Source: Bdellovibrio bacteriovorus str. Tiberius (GTDB taxonomy: Bacteria; Bdellovibrionota; Bdellovibrionia; Bdellovibrionales; Bdellovibrionaceae). From it: a DNA stretch of 64,000 nt. The DNA lies in the NCBI RefSeq assembly GCF_000317895.1, contig NC_019567.1, positions 1,426,001-1,490,000 on the forward strand. Reading direction: 5' to 3'. How positions within the stretch are numbered: the stretch's first letter is position 1; every line of letters begins with the position of its first letter. Below are positions 1 through 8,587 of this stretch, in pieces. The notes beneath the pieces are model-generated. The model saw only the letters and a program-made list of their open reading frames with translations, did no database searches and was not told the DNA's origin. Both the position numbers and the translations under genes were made by a program.

Positions 1-2825
1 GGGAAGCCCACGTCATAGGCTGGTGCCTGGCAGGCGACCATTGTGACGGTCAGGCCGCCCAGCGCTATGCCTCCGCCTGTAACAAACCCCAAACTCGTCC
101 ATGAAGCAGGGCAGGCCATCATTGGAATAATTGAATTGGCGGGAATCAAAGCCGGTGTCGTCGGGCTTTGACAAAGCTTTGCGCTGCCACTGCCTGCGGG
201 GGCCTGAATAGTGGGACCAGTGGGGCCTGCTCCGATTTGCTCTGTCCAACCAGTAGGGCAAGATTGGAAAACCATTTGTGAATTTGCCGGAACCGGAAGT
301 CCGCTTCCCACAGAAACCCAACTGCCTCCGACGCAAACCTGAAACTTGCCTGTGGCGGAGTGATATTGGATTGTACCTGCACTTGCGGCATCACAGGAAC
401 CTGCGGCGATACGAATCGAGCCGTTGATGTCCATAGTGGCTTTCGGATTTGTGGTCCCGATACCGATCGCACCGCTATAATCGATTCTCATTTTTTCGGT
501 AAGTGTGCCGCCAATTCCCGTGCGAATGATATAAGCTCCGCGCTCGTTACCTGCGGTCGCGGAACTCCAGACAGCGCCGGCATCAGCGGCTAATGTTGAA
601 ACTCCCGCATCGTTGGTTAAGTGGAACTGCTGAACAGCTCCGAACCCAGTATCAGCAGTGCCGCCACTGGCGGTGGCAAAAATACGAATCGGACCTGTTG
701 AAATCGAGTTGTTGGTGCTGCCGGTGGTTCTGACATCAAAGCCTGTCGGGCTGGTTGATGCCACTTCAAGTTTCACCCCGGGATTTGTTGCGCCGATACC
801 GACGTTCCCGCCGGGAAGGATGGTCATTGCCGCTGTGTTGTTGGCTTTTAATGTCAGACTTTGATTGTCGTTGGTGCCGATGGACGCGGCCACACCAAAA
901 TTGTTGCCACCATTGGAGTAAAGACCTGTGGCACCTGTGATCGGAAGATCCGAAGAAGCGATCGTTCTGAATGTCGGAGTTGCTGAGCCGGTTGTCGGGC
1001 CCGCCAGGAAAGTATTGGCAGACTGCGCGGCAAAGTTGCTGCCCGAAATCGTGATGCTGGAACAAGCAAACGAATCAGATCCGGAAATCCACACCACCGC
1101 CTGGCCCGCCGTACAACTGCTGGAAGGCCATGGGCTGAGCGAGTTCACATTCAGTAAGTCAGTATAAACAAGTTTGTTCGCGGTCCAAGCCCCGGCATTC
1201 CAGCGCAAGGTCTGACCATTTACAGTTCCGTTAGTGATCGAAATCGCCGGAGTTGTAGAGGCAGTTGCAACAGCCAGTGGGGCTGAAGCCGAAACAGTCG
1301 TCACCGTGCCCGCATTGGGAGTGATCCATTTTAATCCTGTAGCTTCGGCGTTGTCTGCTGCCAGAATCTGTCCATTGCTGCCGACACCCAAGCGGGTGGA
1401 GCCTGTGGCATCCCGGGCAATGATATCACCCTTGGTGGTTAAAGGACTTAAGGCGTTGAATCCCGCGGTTGCCGTGGTTTGGCCCGTTCCACCTTTGTTG
1501 ACAGGAACCGCAGCCGAAAGATTTGCAGGATTGAGATTGGTCACAGCAGATCCATCGACATTCAGGATGACAGCACCCGAGGTGCCACCACCGGTCAGGC
1601 CGGTGCCAGCAATGACGTTGGTAATGGTGCCAGAGTTGCTGGTGTCTGCGGCAGGCGTCCATTTGCCACCAACGAATTTCAGGACCTCGCCCGCCGTTGG
1701 AGCAATTGCATCGACTTCAACACCTTTGATTTTATCAACCACGGTGGCACCTTGAGTGCCGCTGACATCACCGACCAGCGCGCCGGTGAAGCCCGCCGCA
1801 CTTCCACTGATGTTGCCATCGATCTTGGCGCCTGCGATAGTGCCGGTGATCTGGCTTTCTGTGATCTGGATATTATAGCAATCAAACTTGTTGGCCGGGG
1901 TGACGAACACCAGGGATTGCCCCGCGGTACAACTGGTCGGGAACATGGTTGTATCGACTTTGTTTGTGAGCTGGGTTGAAAGGCCCGCAACATCCGTGAT
2001 GGCCAATGAACTTGGCACCCAGGAACTGGTTCCATTGTATTTAAGGACTTGATTGGCTGTTGGCGCTGTCGCGTCCACCGCCACGCTTTGGATTTTTGTG
2101 GCATCGCCAAAGCGCGCATCATTTCCGGCAGCGACACTGCCAGCACCGGTGCCCACCGTGATGCTCAAGGCCGGGATGGAAGCCGTGCCACCCTTAACTA
2201 GGGGAGCCGACACATTGATGTCAATGATGGTGCCAGCACCGCCGGCATCATTTTGACACGCAAAGCTCGTCCCATTGTAAGTCAAATACTGCCCCACGGT
2301 GCAAGATGCCAGGTTGTCTTTTAAAACAAAGTCAGTCGGCAGACTGTCGCCAAGGCGGGCTGATGAATAAGAAAAAGAAGCAAAAGGCACAGAGCGGATT
2401 TCGGAAGGTGGAGTGATGGCTTTCCAACCGGACCCGTCATGGAATTGGACTTTTAAAATGCGTGTTTCATTTTCAGCTGGAGTGTACGTGCCCCCGGCCA
2501 AGCAGGGTAGAGCCACTGAGTTTTTGAAAGTATCCTGAATGCTTGCGGTGGGCCCCGTCGGGAAGCTGCGGGTTCCTGTTCCAATCGGCACGTCGAAGAC
2601 ACCGCCAGAGCCCTGCATGTTAATGCCATTGCGTTGTTCCTGATAGAATGTGCAGTTGCCGGACTGATTTGTGATTGAAAAGGCAAAGCTGACATTGTTG
2701 TATTCCAAAGCAGTTCCATCCACCTTCAGGATGCGTCCCTGATAAGTGAAAGAATCCGGAGCACCCCAGGACTTTGAGCCCGCGAAGACAGTAACGAACA
2801 ATAGGCATATAGTTGATGGCTTCAT
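1..2825 (-). CDS. Mosaic repetitive surface fibre protein (MAT-like adhesin), cut by the left edge
   Basis: The reading frame is open from an ATG at 2825 to the window edge (about 941 codons), so the C-terminus is missing. The first 21 residues are a signal peptide ending near SWG-A. An SFTYQGRIL block follows, then a low-complexity Gly/Thr/Ser/Ala/Asn-rich body of repeats: VDAxAPTAxxVLK twice, SCTxGQxL three times, GIGxTNPxxxxxV twice (GNVGIGATNP, GAIGIGTTNP), and the tail-fibre phrases GTGLTGGGT and KGGTGQTT. Close to the edge there are two PANSxxxxxxCPxxWT units like those of phage tail-collar tips. Such phrases are typical of trimeric phage tail fibres and of the mosaic adhesive trimer proteins described in Bdellovibrio. 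An exported trimeric fibre with a binding tip beyond the edge is the best reading. The family call is from memory of that work. Confidence 0.78.
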   Translation of the reverse strand, partial: MKPSTICLLFVTVFAGSKSWGAPDSFTYQGRILKVDGTALEYNNVSFAFSITNQSGNCTFYQEQRNGINMQGSGGVFDVPIGTGTRSFPTGPTASIQDTFKNSVALPCLAGGTYTPAENETRILKVQFHDGSGWKAITPPSEIRSVPFASFSYSSARLGDSLPTDFVLKDNLASCTVGQYLTYNGTSFACQNDAGGAGTIIDINVSAPLVKGGTASIPALSITVGTGAGSVAAGNDARFGDATKIQSVAVDATAPTANQVLKYNGTSSWVPSSLAITDVAGLSTQLTNKVDTTMFPTSCTAGQSLVFVTPANKFDCYNIQITESQITGTIAGAKIDGNISGSAAGFTGALVGDVSGTQGATVVDKIKGVEVDAIAPTAGEVLKFVGGKWTPAADTSNSGTITNVIAGTGLTGGGTSGAVILNVDGSAVTNLNPANLSAAVPVNKGGTGQTTATAGFNALSPLTTKGDIIARDATGSTRLGVGSNGQILAADNAEATGLKWITPNAGTVTTVSASAPLAVATASTTPAISITNGTVNGQTLRWNAGAWTANKLVYTDLLNVNSLSPWPSSSCTAGQAVVWISGSDSFACSSITISGSNFAAQSANTFLAGPTTGSATPTFRTIASSDLPITGATGLYSNGGNNFGVAASIGTNDNQSLTLKANNTAAMTILPGGNVGIGATNPGVKLEVASTSPTGFDVRTTGSTNNSISTGPIRIFATASGGTADTGFGAVQQFHLTNDAGVSTLAADAGAVWSSATAGNERGAYIIRTGIGGTLTEKMRIDYSGAIGIGTTNPKATMDINGSIRIAAGSCDAASAGTIQYHSATGKFQVCVGGSWVSVGSGLPVPANSQMVFQSCPTGWTEQIGAGPTGPTIQAPAGSGSAKLCQSPTTPALIPANSIIPMMACPASWTSLGFVTGGGIALGGLTVTMVACQAPAYDVGF

Positions 2826-2922
2826 GTTGATGAGATCGGGCTAACATGAAGCTTTCTTGATTCGCGAACGCCGATTAGTGCTCGTGATTACTTAAACAAG
2901 AGCAATTACTGACGAGTCTCCA

Positions 2923-3195
2923 TTATAACTCGAAGTCTTCGGAGGCTTTAAGCCACGAAGACCATTTTTTAGAGTCATATTCCACGTCTAAATGTGGGAC
3001 ACTTTCATGGGCCTCCATGGAAGTGTCAAAGCCGTTGGCCTTTTCATCGCCCTCGCGCAAAGGCGCATGTTCGATGGCAGGGGAGCTGCCTGAAGCAGAA
3101 CCTCTTAAGTCAGATTCCACATTCCATTTTGGACGAGTCAGTATTATTGCCACAATGAAAGCTGCGACGATCAGCACGATATAGCGTTTACGCAT
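2923..3195 (-). CDS. Small membrane-anchored protein of unknown function
   Basis: This 90-residue protein has an N-terminal hydrophobic segment (about residues 5-20, after MRKR) that would anchor it in the inner membrane or serve as a signal sequence. The rest is short, polar and acidic, with no recognisable domain. A strong purine-rich ribosome binding site (GGGGAGAGGGGG) lies just upstream of the ATG, which supports real translation. It lies about 100 bp behind the fibre gene start on the same strand and so could be transcribed with it. I do not recognise the family. Confidence 0.6.
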   Translation of the reverse strand: MRKRYIVLIVAAFIVAIILTRPKWNVESDLRGSASGSSPAIEHAPLREGDEKANGFDTSMEAHESVPHLDVEYDSKKWSSWLKASEDFEL

Positions 3196-3711
3196 GCATC
3201 CCCCTCTCCCCAGGAAAGTCCTATTGCAAGGGTGTGCCGAGTGCTTCGGGGAATATAGCGGGACTACGGGAGCAATAAATTAGACAGTCCCCAGTCCCTA
3301 GACAAGACGTGGGTAATTGCCTGATTCTACGCTGGAAACATCAATGATGGAAAAGCAGATTGACCACTATTTGAACACAGCCGCGACGGAACCAGTCAGT
3401 ACCGGTGTCACGGATGTAGTCATCCCGTTTGTCTTTTCATCGCCTTCTTTTTTGCAGATGGATCGATTCTTTTTAGGCTTCGTGTTCATTCTTTAATTCA
3501 CCCTATACAAGTCAACGTTCAAAAAACAGGTCAATCAAAGCTGCGCCGATAGCGGCGATCAGTGTTGCTAGACATAAAGAGTGTCGATGACTGATACAGT
3601 TGGCAAGTGAAATGTTCCATGGGCTAGGAAAAAGGAACGATGTTTAGATACATATTTGTTTAGTTTGGGAGCAGGAGGATCATATATCGCACTTATTACG
3701 TAGGAGGAACT
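3196..3711. other. Gene-poor stretch
   Basis: About 500 bases without a convincing full gene. On the minus strand it holds the 40-codon reading frame described separately, whose middle resembles the neighbouring 90-residue protein. At the right end is the leader of the NTF2-like gene, with a TAGGAGGA ribosome binding site just before 3712. I saw no clear promoter, terminator or tRNA. Confidence 0.5.
3367..3489 (-). pseudogene. Possible decayed duplicate of the neighbouring 90-residue protein
   Basis: A 40-codon frame on the minus strand contains KEGDEKTNGMTTS, which resembles REGDEKANGFDTS in the protein at 2923-3195. The DNA around the shared part (CTTTTCATCGCC) is also similar. The hydrophobic N-terminus of the neighbour is not present in frame and there is no good ribosome binding site. 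A remnant of a tandem duplication is the simplest reading; chance similarity remains possible because the match is short. Confidence 0.25.
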
Positions 3712-4086
3712 ATGGAAACAAACGCAACAATGAATGTTGGAAAGAAGTTGGTTGAGCTTTGTAAGAAGGGCGACAACATGCAGGCCATCGATGAGCTCTA
3801 TTCGCCCGATATTGAAAGTCATGAGGCGATGGATATGCCAGGCATGCCTGCAAAAATGCGCGGCCTGGAGGCGATTCGCAGAAAGAACAAGGACTTTGAC
3901 GAACAAATGGAAATGCATGGCATCGAAGTGGAAGGTCCTTTCCCCTTCGGAGATCGTTTTGCCGTTCACTATAAAATGGACGCCACGGAAAAAAAGTCCA
4001 ACAAGCGCATTCAAATGGAAGAAGTCGCCCTGTACACGGTGAAGGACGGCAAAATCATCAAAGAAGAGTTCTTCTATACGATGTGA
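3712..4086 (+). CDS. SnoaL/NTF2-like family protein
   Basis: A 124-residue cytoplasmic protein with the layout of small NTF2-like/SnoaL proteins: an N-terminal helix ending in LCKKGD, then AIDELYSPDIESHE, a glycine-rich turn, and beta strands ending in VKDGKIIKEEFFY, a typical C-terminal strand of this fold. These proteins form cone-shaped barrels with a ligand pocket, and their roles range from isomerases to stress proteins. Nothing here fixes the ligand. A strong AGGAGGA ribosome binding site precedes the ATG. It stands alone, with the binding-protein gene about 125 bp downstream. Confidence 0.75.
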   Translation: METNATMNVGKKLVELCKKGDNMQAIDELYSPDIESHEAMDMPGMPAKMRGLEAIRRKNKDFDEQMEMHGIEVEGPFPFGDRFAVHYKMDATEKKSNKRIQMEEVALYTVKDGKIIKEEFFYTM

Positions 4087-4212
4087 GTTTATTCATGTTT
4101 TGATGAAAACACACTGAGTATCAGCAGTGTTCCCGATTAAGTTTGCGAAATCATCAAGACGTCCCAGAGGTGAGAGCTGGTGGATTTGATTCTGCATTTA
4201 TAGAATCAATCT

Positions 4213-5958
4213 GTGAACAAACTAGCTCTTTCCTTTTTCGTATTTCTTATTCTGACTGCCGGGGTCAGTCAGGCCCGCACATACAACGTGGCAGTTCTCT
4301 ATTGGAGCATGAAGATTCCGGGCCAAGTGGCCATGCGCGAAGGATTTGAAGAAGAAGTCACTGCGTACAATAAGGCTAATGAAGAAAACAAAATTAAATT
4401 GACACCCTACGTGGCCGGCGAAGGTCGCGAGGGGCTGCTTAAGCAAATCGAACAGCTGGATCTGGCGGTGAAGTCGGCTCCCGATGCTATCGTCATTCAG
4501 CCCGCAGATATCACCATCCTTAGCCGCGGTGTGCAGGATGCCAACAGTAAAAATATTCCGGTCTTTGTCTATGACCAATACATCATTAATGCGAAGATGA
4601 CATCGTACATCAGCAGCGACAATTATCAGGCGGGCTGGGACAACGGTCTTTATATCGACAGTCAGTTTCCTCCGGATAAAGTTTTAAGAATCGTGCCCTT
4701 TGAATACTTCCGGGTGTCTGCAACCGTAGAACGCATGGACGGTTTCTTTGATGCTCTTCGCAGTCGGGACCGCAAGTTCACGGTGCTGGGGCACTTCGAA
4801 GCGGTAGAGCCTGTGGGCGGGTTGAAGGCCGCTCAGGAATACATGAAAAAATTCAAGCGGGGCAGTGTGGATGTGATCTTCACCAATAATGACGGTGGGG
4901 GATTGATCATCGTCAAAACTTTGTGGGATGACGGGCGCAAGAAACTGATTCATGCCACGGTCGACGGGGATCCTGCCTCTATTGAAAACATCAAGAACAA
5001 AAAAATGACGGTGATTGATTCAGCTCAGTTCTGCGGAGAGCTGGGGCGCGAAACTGCGCGCACGATGATTCAATTTTTCCAAAACGGTAAAGTTGAGCCG
5101 GTGAAATTCATTCCCACATTCCCGGTCACTTTGGAAACCCTGAAAAACTATCCGGGCTGGATGGGGCGTCCGACTGAAAAAGTTCGCTTCCAGTCCTTAC
5201 GTGATCTTCATATCAAAGAGGCCAAGCCAGGCAAACTCAAACGCGGGGCCGTTATCAAAGTGGGGCTGACACCGTCGTGTCCTTATTTATGTGAAATGGG
5301 GCCCGCGGGGTGGTCGGGGTATCTGTACGACATTCTTGAAAGCGCCGCCAAAGCAAACAATCTTAAATTCGAGATCGTCAAGCTGCCCAGTGAGAAACTG
5401 TTGTCGGCTTTGCAGAACCAGCAGGTTCACTTTGTGATCAGTCCTATTTCCAAGGTTCGTTATACTCCGGATGTGCGTATCGTGGGCCCCAAACTGGGGA
5501 TGAGTCTTGCGGGGGCGTTGTTCACTCCGGGAGTAAAACTGCAATTGGTGGATTCTGATTCTTTAGCGGACAAACGCATCGTCTTTGCTCAACTGGCCCA
5601 TGAAAACCCCATGCAGCTGCCGCCATCTGATTTCAACCGTTCACTAAAGATATCAGGTGGCGAGATCGGCGACCGCATGACCAAATTGATCGCCGAAAGA
5701 CGCGTGGATCTTGCTTTGGGGGACTATAATGTTCTTCGCTACAATATGTTGCGCCGCCAACTGCTCAGTTTTGAAATTCAACCGACGTCTTTGGCTGGTT
5801 ATAATGCCCTTGTTCTGGTGGGGCATCCTAAAGATCCTGAGTACGGCGGGCTGCCGCTGATACTGAATCAATGGTTCGATACTCACCGCGCGTCAGGAAA
5901 GTTGGAAAAAATTCTTAAGAAATACAACCTGAAGGACTGGAACATCTTTGCTTTGTAG
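4213..5958 (+). CDS. Chimeric periplasmic binding protein: sugar-type PBP1 domain fused to family-3 solute-binding domain
   Basis: This 581-residue exported protein starts at a GTG and has a signal peptide (residues 1-21, cut near SQA-R). Residues 22-315 read as a sugar-type type 1 binding fold (Peripla_BP_4 style: VAVLYWSMKIPGQVAMREGFEEEV, APDAIVIQPAD, DVIFTNNDGGG, HATVDGDPASIENIKN). Residues about 345-575 read as a separate family-3 solute-binding domain (VIKVGLTPSCPYLCEM, GYLYDILESAAKANNLKFEIV, QNQQVHFVISPISKVRYTP). No permease or ATPase gene is near, and no transmembrane or kinase domain is attached. It may be a sensor or a scavenging protein. No clear ribosome binding site precedes the GTG. 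The secreted repeat protein follows 41 bp downstream and is probably in the same operon. Confidence 0.8.
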   Translation: MNKLALSFFVFLILTAGVSQARTYNVAVLYWSMKIPGQVAMREGFEEEVTAYNKANEENKIKLTPYVAGEGREGLLKQIEQLDLAVKSAPDAIVIQPADITILSRGVQDANSKNIPVFVYDQYIINAKMTSYISSDNYQAGWDNGLYIDSQFPPDKVLRIVPFEYFRVSATVERMDGFFDALRSRDRKFTVLGHFEAVEPVGGLKAAQEYMKKFKRGSVDVIFTNNDGGGLIIVKTLWDDGRKKLIHATVDGDPASIENIKNKKMTVIDSAQFCGELGRETARTMIQFFQNGKVEPVKFIPTFPVTLETLKNYPGWMGRPTEKVRFQSLRDLHIKEAKPGKLKRGAVIKVGLTPSCPYLCEMGPAGWSGYLYDILESAAKANNLKFEIVKLPSEKLLSALQNQQVHFVISPISKVRYTPDVRIVGPKLGMSLAGALFTPGVKLQLVDSDSLADKRIVFAQLAHENPMQLPPSDFNRSLKISGGEIGDRMTKLIAERRVDLALGDYNVLRYNMLRRQLLSFEIQPTSLAGYNALVLVGHPKDPEYGGLPLILNQWFDTHRASGKLEKILKKYNLKDWNIFAL

Positions 5959-5999
5959 CAGTTTTTCGACATATGATTTTCATGGAAAATGGAGTTTCT

Positions 6000-7199
6000 A
6001 TGAAAACACTGGGATTGTCTTTGTTCTTTCTGGCAAGTTCTTCCTGGGCTTTGCCGTCCTATCAAGCGCCGGAAATGCAGGTGCGCGCGCACTATCGCAA
6101 TGCCTACAATCTGCCGCCTTTGACTTACCTGAGCAACACGTCGCCTTCCATCAACAATCACGGTGATGTGACCTTAAAGCTGATGGCCGTGGACGGAACC
6201 CCGAATCAGGCGGTGTGGTTCAAAGCCAAGAATCACAGCAAATGGCAGATCGTTTTTGTGGCGCCGGAAGATCGTTACGTCTCAGATCCCACCGTGAATG
6301 ATCGCGGCGAAATCACTTACAGCTCTTACACGGAAGTGATGAGTGACGGATTGTATGTGTTCGATACAAAATCTGGAACAACTGTCGAAAAACTTTCTGG
6401 TCCTGCCAATAAAATGGTCTACATGGCCTATGTGCAGACCTTGAATGACGGAACTTCGGTGTTCCGGGGGATGGGGACGGAGTTTGACCGTGGCTTCTAT
6501 GAAGTCAACGGCGGCCTGAAAACCATCGCAATGGAAGGTCAGAAAAACTTTGGCACACCTTCAGCGTATTTGTTCAAACCAGCCGTGAATGATCAAAAAC
6601 ACTGGGCCTTCAAAGTTCGTGTGGGTGAGCGCGGTGAAATCGGCAATGAACAATCTGATCAGATCCTGCTGGTGAAGCCAACACCTCAAGGGTATGACAA
6701 GATCATCGTGGCTCAGGACAATAAAAGTGATGTGACTTCTCCGTTCACCGGATTTGGCAACGGAGTGACCATGGCACAAAACGGCCTGGTGGCTTTCGTG
6801 GGGCATGACCAGAGCAACATCAAGTCGCTGATTCTTTGGGAAAACGGCAATCTCACAACCCTGGTCCGTGAAGGACAGAACGGAATTTCTGAACTTGAGC
6901 TGTTTTCGCCGAAAGTGAATTCCAACGGTGTGGTGGCGTTCCGGGCAAAGAATGAAAAGGGCCTGCGTGGAATTTACGTGGTATCAAAGGACGGCATCAA
7001 ACGCCTGATCGGTGAAGGCGACAGCATCCCGACCGATCTGGGGCCGGGGCAGATTCTGCAAAGAAAAGACTTCCCGGGCTTTGCCGGTGATGTCGACATC
7101 AATGAAAAGAATGAAGTGGTCTTTGCCTGCGTGGTGGCGACCACCGACAATCAGATCACCGGGGATGCGGTTTACCGCATTTCCCCGGCGGGTCTTTAA
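6000..7199 (+). CDS. Secreted protein with seven repeats, probable beta-propeller
   Basis: A 399-residue exported protein. I place the start at the ATG at 6000 because a GGAG lies upstream at good spacing and MKTLGLSLFFLASSSWA is a clean signal peptide; an upstream in-frame ATG at 5973 lacks one. The mature part repeats a motif of the form xNxxGxVxFxx seven times: INNHGDVTL, VNDRGEITY, LNDGTSVF, VNDQKHWAF, MAQNGLVAF, VNSNGVVAF and INEKNEVVF. Seven units of about 50 residues suggest a seven-bladed propeller. Function is unknown. It follows the chimeric binding protein in the same direction. Its stop overlaps the convergent downstream gene by four bases. Confidence 0.75.
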   Translation: MKTLGLSLFFLASSSWALPSYQAPEMQVRAHYRNAYNLPPLTYLSNTSPSINNHGDVTLKLMAVDGTPNQAVWFKAKNHSKWQIVFVAPEDRYVSDPTVNDRGEITYSSYTEVMSDGLYVFDTKSGTTVEKLSGPANKMVYMAYVQTLNDGTSVFRGMGTEFDRGFYEVNGGLKTIAMEGQKNFGTPSAYLFKPAVNDQKHWAFKVRVGERGEIGNEQSDQILLVKPTPQGYDKIIVAQDNKSDVTSPFTGFGNGVTMAQNGLVAFVGHDQSNIKSLILWENGNLTTLVREGQNGISELELFSPKVNSNGVVAFRAKNEKGLRGIYVVSKDGIKRLIGEGDSIPTDLGPGQILQRKDFPGFAGDVDINEKNEVVFACVVATTDNQITGDAVYRISPAGL

Positions 7200-8050
7200 C
7201 GGGCACATTCCTGCAACAGGCGGGCACAACGATCCAGAATGGTGGCGCGGATTTTTTCGCGCTGCTCTGAAAATTCGGGATGCTGGCTGGTTTGCACGAT
7301 TTTATAAAGGCTGATAGTTCTGACAAGATCTATCAGCCTTTGTTTTTCCGGCCCCCGTGACAGCGGATACTTCGGGATCTCGCGGTTCAGGGTCACGGCT
7401 TTTTCGACGGCTTCCGTCCAGTCAATCTCGGTCTGGGTTAGATAGATGGTCGGGACAAAGCCGTTTTTTTTGATCGTCTGTTCTTCGTTTTTAAGCTGAG
7501 TGTTCAACCAGCGCAGTTCATTGATGATGGCAGTGAATTCAGCATCATGTTTTTTTCCAAACAGGCCGAATACGGTTTTTTTCCAGGCCGCGCAGAAATC
7601 TTCAAAATCAATGTTTTCGGCTTTTTCAAAATAAGAAGGGTGAGTGATGGAGTGCATGGTTTTGCTTAAGACATCCATTGAAATCACGGCGCTGTCGGTT
7701 TTATGTCCCAAACGCATCAGATTGTGGGCCCAGCTTACAATGTTTGTGACCGAATGGTTGTTGACCAGGCCACTGCGGAAATTCAGATGAAAACCCTCAT
7801 AGACGGCTATGCTCATGGGGCGATCCAGCAGTTGATCCATGTGAGATTTGCGGCGTTCGCTGCGAGCCATCGCAAAGAAACTTTCCAGATGGTCCGAGAA
7901 CTTTTCAAAGGACTCGTTCCACAGGCCTTCATTCTGACAGGTTTTATAAAGTTGAAAGGCTTTGGCAGGAGTTGGCTCGGCCTCTTCCAGAAGGGCATTG
8001 ATTTTTTGTTCCAGTAAACGTGGGAATGAATGCCATAGTTCCTTGATCAT
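7196..8050 (-). CDS. Conserved-looking cytoplasmic protein of unknown function
   Basis: A 284-residue, largely helical, charged protein with no signal peptide, membrane segment or motif I can name. The N-terminal third has a TPR-like feel (AKAFQLYKTCQNEGLWNESFEKF) but I cannot define repeats. Its stop codon shares four bases (TTAA) with the stop of the secreted propeller gene. The ribosome binding site is weak. I make no functional call. Confidence 0.65.
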   Translation of the reverse strand: MIKELWHSFPRLLEQKINALLEEAEPTPAKAFQLYKTCQNEGLWNESFEKFSDHLESFFAMARSERRKSHMDQLLDRPMSIAVYEGFHLNFRSGLVNNHSVTNIVSWAHNLMRLGHKTDSAVISMDVLSKTMHSITHPSYFEKAENIDFEDFCAAWKKTVFGLFGKKHDAEFTAIINELRWLNTQLKNEEQTIKKNGFVPTIYLTQTEIDWTEAVEKAVTLNREIPKYPLSRGPEKQRLIDLVRTISLYKIVQTSQHPEFSEQREKIRATILDRCARLLQECAR

Positions 8051-8223
8051 GGACTAAAGAATAGCACGTCTCTGACAGAGATACTGATTTCCATTTTTTG
8101 TCGAAATATTTGACGATTCCCCTCTGAAAAGCACTTAATGCCACTTCACAAATTACTGCGTGGATCTTTGCCGCTCTTTGATGGGGGATTTAGTATAATA
8201 GTACTGAACAAGGAGGTTGCTCT

Positions 8224-8586
8224 ATGTTGTTTTCTAAACCTTTTAAATCAGTTTGTGCGCTTTCCATGGCGGCATTCATTTCTCAGGCACCCGCAGTGGC
8301 TTTTGCTGAAGTCAACCGCATGATTCCCACCACGACGCTTATTGAAGAGCTGAATCGGGAAGAGGCCACGGCCCAAGTACAGGATTTTTTAAGCCGTGAT
8401 GATGTGCAGGCAGCCCTGATTCAGCGTGGACTTTCACCGGCAGAAGCCTCTGAACGACTGGCCAGCCTTTCGGTGGCCGAGCTGAATGACCTGTCAAAAC
8501 AGGTCCAGGAAGCCAAAGCCGGGGGCGACATTCTGGTGACCATTCTTATTGTGGTTCTGATCATCTTCCTGATTAAGCGAATCTAA
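8224..8586 (+). CDS. PA2779-like small membrane protein
   Basis: A 120-residue protein with an N-terminal signal peptide (cut near AFA-E), a polar helical middle that includes RDDVQAALIQRGLSPAEASERLASL, and a C-terminal transmembrane helix (about residues 101-118, ILVTILIVVLIIFLIKRI). This layout and the following C39-like gene match the PA2779/PA2778 pair known from Pseudomonas and many other proteobacteria. The role of PA2779 is not known. An AAGGAGG ribosome binding site precedes the ATG. The next gene starts two bases after this stop, so the two are surely co-transcribed. Confidence 0.82.
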   Translation: MLFSKPFKSVCALSMAAFISQAPAVAFAEVNRMIPTTTLIEELNREEATAQVQDFLSRDDVQAALIQRGLSPAEASERLASLSVAELNDLSKQVQEAKAGGDILVTILIVVLIIFLIKRI

Positions 8587-8587
8587 G

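Noticed and set aside
3540-3560. Flagellar-type (FliA) promoter with GCCGATAG
   Set aside because: The -10-like box is there, but no TAAA-like element sits at the right distance upstream.
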